This document shows, in pieces, positions 23,882 through 34,149 of a stretch of DNA of 64,000 nt; position 1 is the stretch's first letter, and the number at the start of each line of letters is the position of its first letter. A model generated the notes under the pieces. That model was not told the DNA's origin. It saw only the letters and a program-made list of their open reading frames with translations, and ran no database searches. Source of the stretch: Campylorhamphus procurvoides. Taxonomy: Eukaryota > Chordata > Aves > Passeriformes > Dendrocolaptidae. The translations under genes and the position numbers were made by a program. The DNA is taken from contig WBMV01009266.1 in assembly GCA_013396655.1 (NCBI GenBank), positions 452,107-516,106 of the forward strand. The letters run 5' to 3'.

Positions 23882-25189
23882 TATAAATGTACACTAAAAA
23901 TCACTGTGATGAAGATGATGGAGCTGCATTAGTGTTTAGGTAATAGGGGACCAGAATAAGGTGGTGGCACTTTCCTTCCTGGAAAGGAAGGAAATCAAAG
24001 AAAGTAGGATCATAGACCCCACATCAAAGTGACCATACACAGAGTCCAGATATATGTGCCCAAAACAGAAAACCTGTCATTCAGAGTTACACTGAGAAAC
24101 TCACTGGAATTCTGTATCATGTGTAAGAGGAGAAATGTTCCTGTTACTACAAGTAAGCTTATTGGAATTTCTGATTAAGAAATACTGGAGAAAAAATATT
24201 ACTGTACAGTCCCACTAGAAAAGAACTTGTTCACTCCAAGAAAGTGCCTTTTTGCCCTTCTATCTGAGAAAATCTTTTCTCTATTCTAGGAAACAGTGGC
24301 TCTCCTCCAGGTATTCTGCTTTTTAAACCTCATTTCTCCTCAAATGTAGCAAACCCCCCCCAACAAACAAAAAAAACCCCACAACCTAATTTGAATGCTG
24401 TGAAACAGCAGCTCAAAAGGAAATGCGTCATTTGGAGTATCTTACTAAAAATCAAGCAATTCTTGATATAAATACTTTTTAAGGAAAAAAGTTTCAGCCT
24501 CATACACTTCCTGACTGAAAAAAAAAGAGTATTTAGGTAGATAATTCACCTTTTGAATGTCTTTTTTATTATTATTTTATTTTATTTTATTTTATTTTTA
24601 ATAGTTGATACAGTGTGAAATAGATGTTCAGACCATGAATTAATTTGATAGGAAATAACGATGGGTAAATAACTTCAAAAAGGAGGGAGAGGCTTTGAAA
24701 TTGGATTGTGTAAGCTGTTACTAGGAAATATTAGGCAAAGGCCTTCCCTAAAACGCAACCATGCTAATATTCAAATTAGGTACCTTTTAAATATAAGATG
24801 CATGCTTCACAATATAGATTCACCCAGGGCTTTGATTATGAGGTGGCAGGAAGAAGCCCATAATTATTGTTATATGATCATTTCTGTTTAAAGCAGATTG
24901 TCCCAAGAGCTGTAATCACCTCATAAGCAAGTGGTCCTTCAATAACTAAGAAGAAATTAGGATCCAGAGCAAAGGTAAACATGTAAGCCTGTATAATTTT
25001 GGGCAAATTATTTTTGCAATAGTCTAACTGAACCTGAAATTTTGCTATTTCTGAGTAGTTTTGCCAGATGCAGGTTACCTCTTGTCTTGAATCCAGATAC
25101 CTTTCTTGAATCAGGTCAACATTTATTCTGTATAATGGAACAGAAACATCTTCGAAGAAATGAGTCTTTCAAAAATGTTTGCTCTGTAC
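23882..25189. other. intergenic or intronic DNA, no gene recognised
   Basis: Unique sequence with a C-rich then A-rich patch near 24353-24383 and a TTTTA-type repeat at 24574-24600. Neither has a recognisable retroposon body. Confidence 0.5.
24574..24600. repeat. (TTTTA)n repeat, about 5 units
   Basis: Tandem TTTTA units follow a TTATTATT lead-in. This is an ordinary AT-rich pentanucleotide repeat. Confidence 0.85.
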
Positions 25190-25277
25190 CTTTGGCCTGA
25201 GGCATCCTCCTTGGAGACCAAACCATTTGGAGCAAAGAAATAGCCACCAAATGGAGCTGTGAAAATCGCAATAACAT
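25190..25277 (-). CDS. candidate internal exon, unidentified
   Basis: On the minus strand a pyrimidine-rich TTTCTGTTTCACCGTGCCAG precedes 25277, and CAAAG|GTACAG forms a good donor after 25190. The 88-base segment is open in all three frames. The most protein-like frame reads VIAIFTAPFGGYFFAPNGLV then SKEDASGQR, entering with two bases of a split codon and leaving with two. It does not join in phase to the exon-like segment that ends with a stop at 26461, so it would be an alternative exon, part of another transcript, or chance. Confidence 0.25.
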
Positions 25278-26107
25278 CTGGCACGGTGAAACAGAAATTA
25301 GCAATTATCATCTCCCAGCAGAGCAATGGGAACCGGACATTCTCTGTCCATCAAGAAGAAAATAATTAATGTTTAAAAAGAGAACCAAATTAAGTTTTCC
25401 TAATCAAATGCTCTGATACAGGGAAATTTGTCTGGATCACCATTTAACTAAGTGGTTATACAAATAGTAGTATTACAAATAGTAGTACTTAACATGAATC
25501 TGAGCTACTTGCTCCTCTTACATCCCATGGCAACACATTCCATAAGTTAATTATATGCTGTCTTAAAAAAAAAAGGCATTTAATCCGTTTCACGGTGGCT
25601 GTGTTGCTCATCAAATGCCTGGAACTGTTAATGTCTCAGTGAGACTATCAGCTCAGCAATTTTTAAAACCAAAAGGGCTTATTTTGTCATCTTTTTTGAC
25701 CCATCAACTGCTAAAGGCCAAGGGACTTCTCTGAAGTTATTTTTGCTTTAATCTCAATAGATCCCGACTTTGCAGCAGAGATCAGACTAGATCTGAAAGT
25801 GGCTGGTGGCAAAATGAGTTGCTCCAATATTTAATTACTCTCATTTGTTCCAGTCTATGTTTGTTTAGCTTCCACTTCTGTCTCCCAGACCTTGTTATAC
25901 ACTTCTTTGGTAGAATACCTATTCTCTTCTCGTCCTTCCTTTTTCAGTTAATGTAACATCCTGTTTGCTCAGGTCCTTGTTAAATGATTCAGACTATAAT
26001 TTGCCCTTTTTCTTTACTCATTTCTCCTGTGATCTTTGTACCATCACTATATTTTCATCAGCACTGACTTAAAGGTTTCTTGGAGGCACAATAGCAAATA
26101 CCATTCT
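25278..26107. other. intergenic or intronic DNA between exon-like segments
   Basis: No repeat or gene is recognised. If the minus-strand frame ending at 26461 is real, some of this may be its 3' untranslated region. A minus-strand ATTAAA (TTTAAT on plus) occurs in the ATATTTAATTACTC stretch near 25829-25842. Confidence 0.35.
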
Positions 26108-26243
26108 GAGATGAGCTCAGTTGGTTGGAGCACGGTGCTAACATGGATTATGGGTTTGACCCCTGTCTGGGCCACTCACTTAAGTGCTGGACTTGATGAT
26201 CCTTGCAGGTCCCTTCCATCTCCTTTAACTTATATCCTGTGAA
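26108..26243 (+). mobile_element. tRNA-Ile-derived SINE with CR1-like tail (TguSINE1 type)
   Basis: The head matches a tRNA-Ile gene: A-box region TGAGCTCAGTTGG (26112-26124), the segment GCACGGTGCTAACATGG in the anticodon-arm position, and B-box-like GGTTTGACCCC (26153-26163), then GGGCCACTCACTTAAG. It continues with GACTTGATGATCCTTGCAGG and TCCCTTCC, a CR1-type 3' tail that lets such SINEs use CR1 machinery. The tRNA head carries substitutions, so it is not a functional tRNA gene. This family is known from passerine birds. Exact ends are uncertain. Confidence 0.88.
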
Positions 26244-26460
26244 ATAGTAATTTCAGGCCCACACTCTTTAAAAAGAATGTTTAAAAAGGATGCTTTTTTG
26301 CCATCAAACTGCTCCTATCACTGCTGGATAACAGGCCATTACACTTCTCTTCAAAGCTGAGACATGGGGTGTTCCAGATACCACATCTCTTTCCCAGCCA
26401 AATTAGTCCTGAACAAATAACACTGGTCTAATCCAGATTTCTAAAACTCACAATCCCTTC

Positions 26461-26752
26461 CTAACAGTGTTCTGTTAACCTCTGAAGAACCTTGCCCTCT
26501 TGTTTGGACTGTTGGATCTCCCTTGAAAGAGAAATGTTGATGCTGTCCGAGGGCAGCGAGTCCGTCAGAGCTGGCAGAGGTATTTCCTGAAGATCAGCTG
26601 TCTGATCCTTCTGGGGGTATTGCATGACTGAATTCATCTCAAGCAAGCCAGAAGAAAACTCTTTGTCTGGAAACTTTGACCTCCTGCGTGAACTGGATCC
26701 TAAATGATTTCCTGTTCCATCTAGGGATTGTCCATTCCACCAGAAAAGGGAC
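26461..26752 (-). CDS. candidate terminal exon of an unidentified gene (segment C)
   Basis: On the minus strand TAATCAATACCTCCTTAG ends at 26753 and looks like an acceptor. The following 292 bases stay open to a TAG at 26461-26463. It enters with one base completing a split codon, which fits the two bases left by the candidate exon at 27083-26867, only 114 bp upstream. The peptide starts SLFWWNGQSLDGTGN, then turns polar and probably disordered (SSSRRRSKFPDKEF, SLSREIQQSKQEGKV). No known domain is recognised. There is no polyadenylation signal close by, and the SINE would lie in the 3' untranslated region. Confidence 0.38.
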
Positions 26753-26866
26753 CTAAGGAGGTATTGATTAATGCAAAAAAAGGCCAAGAAAGCAGATATT
26801 TAACTGAACTGCAATGTTTTGAGAGCATAATTTGGATTTCAGTGCTCAGAGATCTTCCAACAAAAC

Positions 26867-27083
26867 CTGTCATTGTGTTCCTCAGTATGCCAGATGCAGT
26901 ATCTCCAGGATGCTTCATGGTCCAAGACATGGGACACCACTGGCAGAAAAGCCATCAAAGAGGTTCCAGGCTGTTCTCTGAAGAGTCTGCAGGGAGTAGA
27001 TGGGACCAGTTTTAGGTCAGATGGGATTATGAGACCATGTCCTTGATGGCTCTTCACAGATAGGTGCTCCAAAACCTGATGCT
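26867..27083 (-). CDS. candidate internal exon of an unidentified gene (segment B)
   Basis: It is 217 bases and lies inside an 88-codon minus-strand open frame. The acceptor is CTCTTTTACACTGGGAG (a weaker GAG type) and the donor is GACAG|GTTTTG. The phase fits the candidate exon upstream (28095-27744 leaves one base) and the one downstream (needs two bases). Peptide features are SVKSHQGHGLIIPSDLKLV and HVLDHEASWRYCIWHTEEH. An alternative acceptor (CATCAG at 27076) would shift frame and end after about 20 codons at SHNPI, so the splice choice decides whether the long frame exists. Confidence 0.35.
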
Positions 27084-27743
27084 CTCCCAGTGTAAAAGAG
27101 TACACATGTGAAAATTAGGATTCTTTTTAAGTGGGATAAAAAGTAGGAATATAGCTCCAAAGACATAGAGCAGTTATGAAAAGATAAATCACTTACCACA
27201 TTCATGACTGTGGTTTCTTTTTTAATTATTTTTTGCCAGCTTTTTTTCGTTCTGACTTATATTATAAGGGAATTCATAACAACCTTTAAGGTACATTTTA
27301 AAATTCCACAATAAAGTATGAATTAATCCTTTAAAAGAAGGAATGCCACATCAAAACCTCTGTGCATCATTGATATGGTAACTTAGATTACTTTAGACTG
27401 TCCTAGGGCAAACTCCCACTTTGGTTTCTATAAGCTGGCAGCACAAATGGAAAGATAACAGTTGTGACCAGAGTTTTGGAGTATGAAAACACATAAGACA
27501 ACTGTTTTCATTCCTGTGCCATGTGACAGAGAAGTGGTCAAGTAAACTCTTCAGTACTTCAATTTGCCTACAACTTTTAAAAATCACTGGTGATCTACAA
27601 TACAGCTGAAATAAAACAACATTAAACCTCAGCACCTGCTAGTTAACACAGACAACTTGCCAGCTCGTGGCCAATGATGCTTCTTATTTCTAGTTTCTTT
27701 TCCATACTTAGAGGCACTAAAAAAGCATCCAGCACTTTCCTAC

Positions 27744-28095
27744 CTTTATGTATCCATGCCAGAGACACCACATTTGGTCCCAAAGTGATTTTGCTCCGTG
27801 GGTTGAACATTGGATGCAGCAGGTCACGCTGCTCTCCTACAAGAGGGATATAAAGGTTGTCACAGCTGGAGGCACAAGGAGGTTGGGTGTTCACAGAGCA
27901 TTCATTCTGTTCCAAGTGGGAGAAGAGACATTCTGAACCTTCTTCTGCTTGTTCTGACTGGTGGATATCAGTGTATTGGAGGGTGTGAAGGATGAGAGTG
28001 TGATCCACACTGTCCTGCTGCTTCCTTGGCAGCGGGAAAACCCACTCACCTGTGCCAGGCTCTGTTCTATCTCTGCCTCTGGAGAGGTGGCTGCA
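27744..28095 (-). CDS. candidate internal exon of an unidentified gene (segment A)
   Basis: It is 352 bases and part of the longest open frame in the window (163 codons, 28134-27643). The acceptor CAACCCTTCTCTCCAG is strong and the donor ATAAAG|GTAGGAAAG is good. The peptide reads protein-like: HTLILHTLQYTDIHQSEQAE, then a cysteine-bearing middle (ECSVNTQPPCASSCDN), then LVGEQRDLLHPMFNPRSKIT and VSLAWIHK. A second donor-like site, CACAG|GTGAGTGGG, lies inside it and would leave a 45-base mini-exon. The family is not recognised. The start of the gene would be at higher coordinates and was not found. Confidence 0.4.
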
Positions 28096-28890
28096 CTGGA
28101 GAGAAGGGTTGATCCAAATTAGGATTTTTACCACTAAAATTTTACAAGAGGGATGACTGGAATGCTTTCTGAATTCATGCTGATCAAAGGGATTTGTTTC
28201 AGTGGAGGAAAATTTAAAAAATAAATTAAAAAAAAATATCAGTAGGAAAATGGAAAAGGGGTTTTGGAAAAAATGTAAATGTTTCTTATTTGGATGCTTT
28301 CAAAGTAATTTGAGGTGATGTTTCATTTAAAAATACACTTCAGTTTTATTTAGAGTAGAATAAACATCCTTTCCAAGAGCTCAGAGCTGCAACATTTCAT
28401 TTCAGCCTGAAAAAAATAGACTTGAAATAAAACTGCTTTTGTTACTGTTCTACTTGATGTCACCGCTCGATTTTATGTCACCTAAAAGAAAAAAATAAAA
28501 AAGGCAGAAACAGTATGGGAAAAAAATAATTGTGAAATCCAGAAATGGTGGAACCCAGAGGAATACTCTCTGTGTTTGACATCTCTTTCACATTCCATTT
28601 ATTTATATAGAAAATTGTTAGGCTTCTTAGCATTTCTCATTCATCTGACTGGTCTCATGCCTATGGAGAAGTGCATGATCTTATAGGAACTGCCTCCTAC
28701 TAAAATGAGGGTGATATCTCCAGGTAATGGGTAGTCATTACGCATTTTCAACTACTTGTGGTACTACACGATCAGTGGAAATCTGAAAGCGCAGTCTCCT
28801 CTGTGAAGGGATGGATATTGACTTTTCTTGCAGAGACCCGTGAAATTCATTTCCAGTAGCATTTTTCTTTTCTTTTCCTTGCTTGGCTTC
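28096..28890. other. intergenic or intronic DNA
   Basis: Unique AT-rich sequence with short A runs. No repeat or gene is recognised. Confidence 0.45.
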
Positions 28891-29140
28891 GGAATGGGAG
28901 GTCGGGTCAAACTTCTGGCTGGTATAATAGCTAATTACACCCCCTATTTGGCCTAGGATGCAGGGTGAGGCATAAATTAGGACCTGATAGCTTAGTTGGT
29001 GCCATGGTGGGTTATTAGATGTGTGTCAGCGAGCAAAGTTGTGATCAAAGCCCTCAGTGAGGCAGCCGGAGGTTGTGAAGCATGGCTGGGGACTAATTGC
29101 TGGGCTATGTGCTGAAAGGAAGTTTGCAATGAAAGGCCAT
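28891..29140. promoter_or_regulatory. candidate conserved regulatory block
   Basis: The stretch is repeat-free with a clear change of texture. It contains homeodomain-type cores (TAATTA at 28932-28937, ACTAATTGC near 29092) and a TCF/LEF-type GATCAAAG (29043-29050), spaced through evenly composed sequence such as TATTTGGCCTAGGATGCAGG. It looks like a developmental enhancer or other conserved noncoding element, but conservation cannot be checked here. A 66-codon minus-strand open frame follows (29340-29140) and could be chance. Confidence 0.25.
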
Positions 29141-32100
29141 TAAGATTCAGCCTTTCCAATCCGTGGAGCAAAGCTATGGAGAAATGTGGATTGCTGAGCA
29201 GGCAGGGAAATGAGGGGGCTCCAGTGCGGGTCCTGCTCTGGGTGATGGCTCATTTCATTCCCAAAGAGTTTTCCTGAGGAAGAGCAGGATCTGTTCCCGA
29301 ACATCAGTCCTGACAAGGGCTTATTAACCTGTCTCTTCATTTAAATGGGTTGAACAAAGGAAATGAGGATTTTTCAAGAGCTTGCATTTATAGAGAAATT
29401 AGGCTGGTTGTAAAACTTCACTTGTAGAACAGAGAATGGGGAGGGCAGAGGCTTGAAAAACACACCTAGATCTATGAATGAAGCTCTTTGGAGAAAAAAA
29501 TTAGAGAGAAAAAGTTATATTTGCTTTTCATTCTTCAAAGTTTTCTATACACTCTGCACAGTACACCAGATGCATTTTGCCAATTTTACAAATGGGGAAA
29601 CTGAGGCAAAATGAAATATCACTTTTAAATCTTTTTAACACTCAGATTCCCAGGGATCAGACATTCTGGAGTCCAAGTGACATAATTAAACTGATTTGAA
29701 GAAGAATAGACGACCCTTTCCCTATTTTTTTTCCTTCTGTTGTAGAAACTAATCACTGGTGACCTATCAGTTGCTTTTTCAGTCTTCTTGTTTTTAGGGT
29801 TTTTTTCAGAGCTCTGAAAATTTCCCTGTTAAATCTTTTTTGAGGGTGGTATCCATCTCAATATCTTTTCTCTCTTCCTCTAAAACTTTGAATAAAATAA
29901 AATATTTCACAGCTTTTTGTACATTCAGTGTAGATGAGGGCAAACACTTTAATTTTCTAAGCATGAGTATAATTTTTATGTTTGTGAGTAGTTTAAACGT
30001 GCTAAGTATTTAAGTTATAATATGATGCAAAACTATATAGCAGAGTCCAAATATTTTCTTGTTTGTTTGGAAAGGTCATCTTAACTATAAACAATGATAA
30101 ATAACTAAGAAGTGTTTGCTGGTTCTGGCAGAATATAAGCTATCAGAATCAAAGCTGGAATTTCCACACAGGGAAATGTCCACTTTGTCAACATTTATTC
30201 ACTGTCTGGTTTGGGAGAAAATTTCACATTTTGGTAAAAGGATCTCATGAGTGCTTTGGTCAAAAATGCTGAAATGTGTTTGTGCCACTTTGACTTTCAG
30301 TTGCTCCCAGTAATGCTCTTGCAGAGTTAGAGGAATTATAGCTTCGATGAATCGTGTCCAGCATTTCCTCTTGAGTTTTTGGCCACAGCTACATTTCTCA
30401 TGGACCCACGTGTCCCAGCTCAAGGATCAGTCTCTTGATCCATGAGCCAAGATCCAGCCTGTTGACCCATGTCACTTAATGTAAAATGAGAATAATCACG
30501 GGAGGGACAAATTCTGTAGCATCTTTAGCTTAGGCAAAGCCCTTACACAATCTCACACCTGCTGGGAATCACTTTCCACCCTCTCTCCTCCTTTCCTTTG
30601 TACCTGGCTCAAATCTTCCTTTTTCTCTCGGCTACATGTCCTTGGGGTGGGATGTGAATGTGTCATTGGCAGTGGTAATTATTGACTGGTACAATGCAAT
30701 AATCAAGGCATATCACCAGCCTGTCAATAAACTAATACCTGCTAACTGTACAGTTATTATTTAAAGGCATAAAATGAACCTCAAAAAGAAGTAAACTGTG
30801 GTTGTAGTTTTCTTTCTTTTGATCAAAGGAATTTTAGCTCCATGTAATGAAATAAGGGAAAAACACTGAAGCAAAGATTAAAATCTCTGTGTGGTATTTC
30901 ACAGGTGAAACAGAAAAGAAAACCAACATTTAATAGCTTTCCTAGCTGCTTGAAACTTATTTTTTGAAAATAAAATCACTCAGTGTTAAAGCAAAGGGAA
31001 TGATTATTGCATTTGTCTTTTTCTTTCCCTTGGTATTGAAGAAAATGAGAAGAGAAATCTGTTTCATGTCTCTTTCTGTGCTTTTTATACAACTTAACTA
31101 GATTATTAGAAATGTTCAGTAATAATCTGTAGATGAAAGGAACGTTAACTCTTGAGTTCTTATTATGATTAAGGCTTGAAGTCATTTGAAAATCGTATGT
31201 GGAACATGATCTATTACATCTTATGGCAAATAGGAGCTCATATATTTAGGCTACAGCTAAAGAGTAACATCTGCCTATGTCTTGAATAACTAATTGCTAG
31301 CAAAAGAGAAATATGTTTGTGACTTTGTATGGTAAACTCAGCAGTAAAGAGAATAAAGTCCTGATGTGGAAAATTGGAAAGTCAGTTGTTCTGCAGAAAC
31401 AAACCATTCTTCTGTGAGGAGTAATGGAAGAGATCTTTTTCTTTTATATCCTGACACAAAAGGCAGGCTAAAGACTAGATGATTTTAAAATGAACTTCCA
31501 AACCCATAGATGATAAATTGGTTTCAATATTTGTTGTAGTAATACTGCCAACAGCAAGGGTGCATTGGCAACAGACCAGCTCCTGTCGAAGTCAAAGGTA
31601 AAATTCTTTAACCTGTAGTATCCATCTTTATACTTGTGTATTACAGAAATGAGCAAAGACCCCAGATTTAAAAGTGGTAGTTAAACATCCCTAAATTCAG
31701 GCTTGACTTGTTACTGGGCTTCAGGTTTTCTTTGTTGGGAAAAAAAATTGAAAATTTCAGATATGATTCCAGTTTTTGATTTAACACACACTCAACAGTT
31801 CAAGTAGTTCAGTTCCAAGATTTTAGTTCAGGTCTTTCTATTCTCAGTTTTATAACACTGTACATGCAATTGTTTGAAGTCTCTAGAATGATTAATGTGC
31901 ATGAAGCTCTACAAAAACATTCTTTGGTGTTCCTCCAATTTGTGGTTTCATACATGAGTATAAGAAGCAATGAAGAAATATTATCCTTTACTTGCACTGC
32001 AGCAAGTACCACTAGTCATGTAAATATAGCCCCAAAGACAGCAAAAATTACTCAGCTGTATTTGAATCACTGTTTGTGGAGCTCAGTTTCATTTTATTAA

Positions 32101-33061
32101 AGCAGCTGTTGGAATCCTATGTCTTTAAATAAATAATTCACTTATATGAGGAAAAAAATCTGAGTTCTTCAAGTGATGTAAGCTGCTATTGGGAGAATCG
32201 CAGGAAGTGTGCAGGTTTAATACCCAGAGTCTTTTCACCAGATTTTGATAACACAAGTACTTAGTCCTGTTTAAACATCTCAGAAAAGAGTGCTTAGGTG
32301 TAAGATTCATGGTTAACAGACAAGTAGACAGATCGTATATATCTGGAACGAAGGTACGAGTTTCAAGAGATGCATATGGACATAGTACATTCACAAATAC
32401 ATGCATAAATACAATCCATAGACATGCTGGAAAATGATGATTTAGAAAAGACTTCCAAACCACATGAAGATTGTTTTCTGCATAAGACAATTTTCTGTAA
32501 AAGTTCCTAAAGTGCAGGATACAATCCCAGCATGTAGAAGGTGATGCTATTCAGATACGTGACACTACTGAGACTGATACTGAGCATATGCTATTCTAGT
32601 ATTCATAACTAAACCAGGCTGCAGACAAATTGAAAATTGTTGATGAATATAGAATAATTTGTATTCAGGTTCCAAGACAAAAATGTCCACTCCTTAGTTA
32701 AGTTCTTTAGACTCTCTGCTGCAAATAGTCATGCATGATGGTTATAGCTGCTTCTTCAGTGCCTAAAAGGTTTTTTAATATAAAACTGCTCTTGGACATT
32801 TAGTTTGACGTTTGTTCTTCCAGTATAGGTGTATGAGGATGGTCTTCCCAGCTGTTTCTTGTACAACATGCAAGAATTTTTCCTTCCCTTCCTGTTCTGA
32901 ACCTCAGGCCTGAAAGTCTTCATGTAATCCCTGATGTCCCTTAAATGGAGGCAAAAAAGATGTTTAACAAGCCCATTAACTCACTGACAGTCCCTGCCAA
33001 TATACTCCAGAGATGATGGCTACATGCACAGCCAGAAAAGGGTATACTGGGAGTGGAGAAG
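29141..33061. other. intergenic or intronic DNA, no gene recognised
   Basis: About 3.9 kb of unique AT-rich sequence. Several minus-strand open frames of 60-120 codons occur (near 29.2, 30.3, 31.5 and 32.3 kb). Some read protein-like, but I could not find border pairs with agreeing phases, so none is called. Confidence 0.4.
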
Positions 33062-33145
33062 TATCCTATCCTATCCTATCCTATCCTATCCTATCCTATC
33101 CTATCCTATCCTATCCTATCCTATCCTATCCTATCCTATCCTATC
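33062..33145 (+). repeat. (TATCC)n microsatellite, about 17 units
   Basis: An uninterrupted pentanucleotide array of 84 bp. It is followed by a TTGGG/TTGAG-rich stretch (33150-33182) and then by the reverse-oriented tail of a CR1. It is translated as repeated SYPIL in a spurious open frame. Length and purity suggest it is polymorphic. Confidence 0.97.
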
Positions 33146-33183
33146 GTAGTATGGATTGGGTTGAGTTGAGTTGGGTTGGACTA

Positions 33184-33245
33184 GGTTGGAAGGGACTTTA
33201 AGGAGCATTTAGTTCCAGCCTCTCTGTGGTGGTCCTTGATTTCCA
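33184..33245 (-). mobile_element. CR1 LINE 3'-end scrap next to the microsatellite
   Basis: GGTTGGAAGGGACTTTAAGG followed by AGCATTTAGTTCCAGCC is the reverse complement of the CR1 3' tail. The expected terminal 8-mer repeat is replaced by the G/T-rich stretch and the pentanucleotide array, so the microsatellite may have grown from the tail of this CR1. Confidence 0.75.
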
Positions 33246-33868
33246 CATTGAAGTAGGACCTTGCAGGTCTAGCCTAGAATAAAAAAAAATACTGGACTCT
33301 ACTGTATAAGCACATATTGAGTGTGGAAGAATAAATGAATTCCCAGTGTGCACAAAAAGTGGTGCAATGCTCACATGGAGAACATAGAGAAGTTGCAAAG
33401 TTATGAGGAAATCCCCCTAGTCTAAAAGTATTCAAAATTATAGATGAGTCTGCAAATAAAAGAAAATCACGATGGACTGTCATCTTCATCCGCAGCCAAT
33501 GCAAACCCTGGATCATACCCAGGTGTAAGGTAAGACTGCCTGGAGCCAAAGATATCTCAAAACCTCCAATACAGTCAGCATTTCCTGACCCCACTCTGCT
33601 CAAACTCCTTTTCCAGAAAAGAAAGAGCAAAATCAATACCTCATTAGTTTATGCATTTATGCACAGCTCTGTAATGTCAGACTATAGACACATTTGTGGC
33701 AACGCATTACCATTGGCATGGGCTCCACTAAAATATTAGTGAAGAGCTAGAGGTATTAAGGACATTCAAAATACATATATCTGACTACACAATAGATCAA
33801 TGATTTTAAGCCCATTTAGGGGACTTCAAATATTAGCACAATATAGCAAGTGGGAACAGACTTTTTAG
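33246..33868. other. intergenic DNA, no gene recognised
   Basis: Unique sequence. A 120-codon minus-strand open frame (33636-33274) has no borders or domain that I recognise. Confidence 0.4.
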
Positions 33869-34149
33869 CAGGGCCTGTAGTGGTGGGACAAGTGGTAATG
33901 GCTTACAACTAAAAGAAGGTCAGTTTAGACTAGATACAAGGAAGGTTTTTTACAGTGAAGGTGGTGAGGCACTGGCACAGGTCACCCAGAGAGGTGGTGG
34001 ATGACCCATCCATGCAAACATTGAAGGTCAGCCTGGATGAGGCTCTGAGTAACCTGATCTAGTGGAGGGTGTCCTTGCTTGCTGCAGGGTGGGGGAAATA
34101 GGTGACCTTTAAAGGTTCCTTCCAATTCAAACTATTCCTATAATTCTAA
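33869..34149 (+). mobile_element. CR1 LINE 3'-end fragment
   Basis: It contains GGTCAGTTTAGACTAGATAC, TTTTTTACAGTGAAGGTGGT, GAGGCACTGGCACAGGTCAC, then GTGACCTTTAAAGGTTCCTT, CCAATTCAAACTATTCC and TATAATTCTAA. This is a plus-strand CR1 3' end of moderate divergence, 5'-truncated to about 280 bp. Confidence 0.94.

Noticed and set aside
26108..26180. Functional tRNA-Ile gene
   Set aside because: The tRNA-like head carries substitutions in the anticodon region and B box and is fused to a CR1-like tail, so it is a SINE.
33013..33201. Open frame with repeated SYPIL
   Set aside because: It is the translation of the (TATCC)n array.
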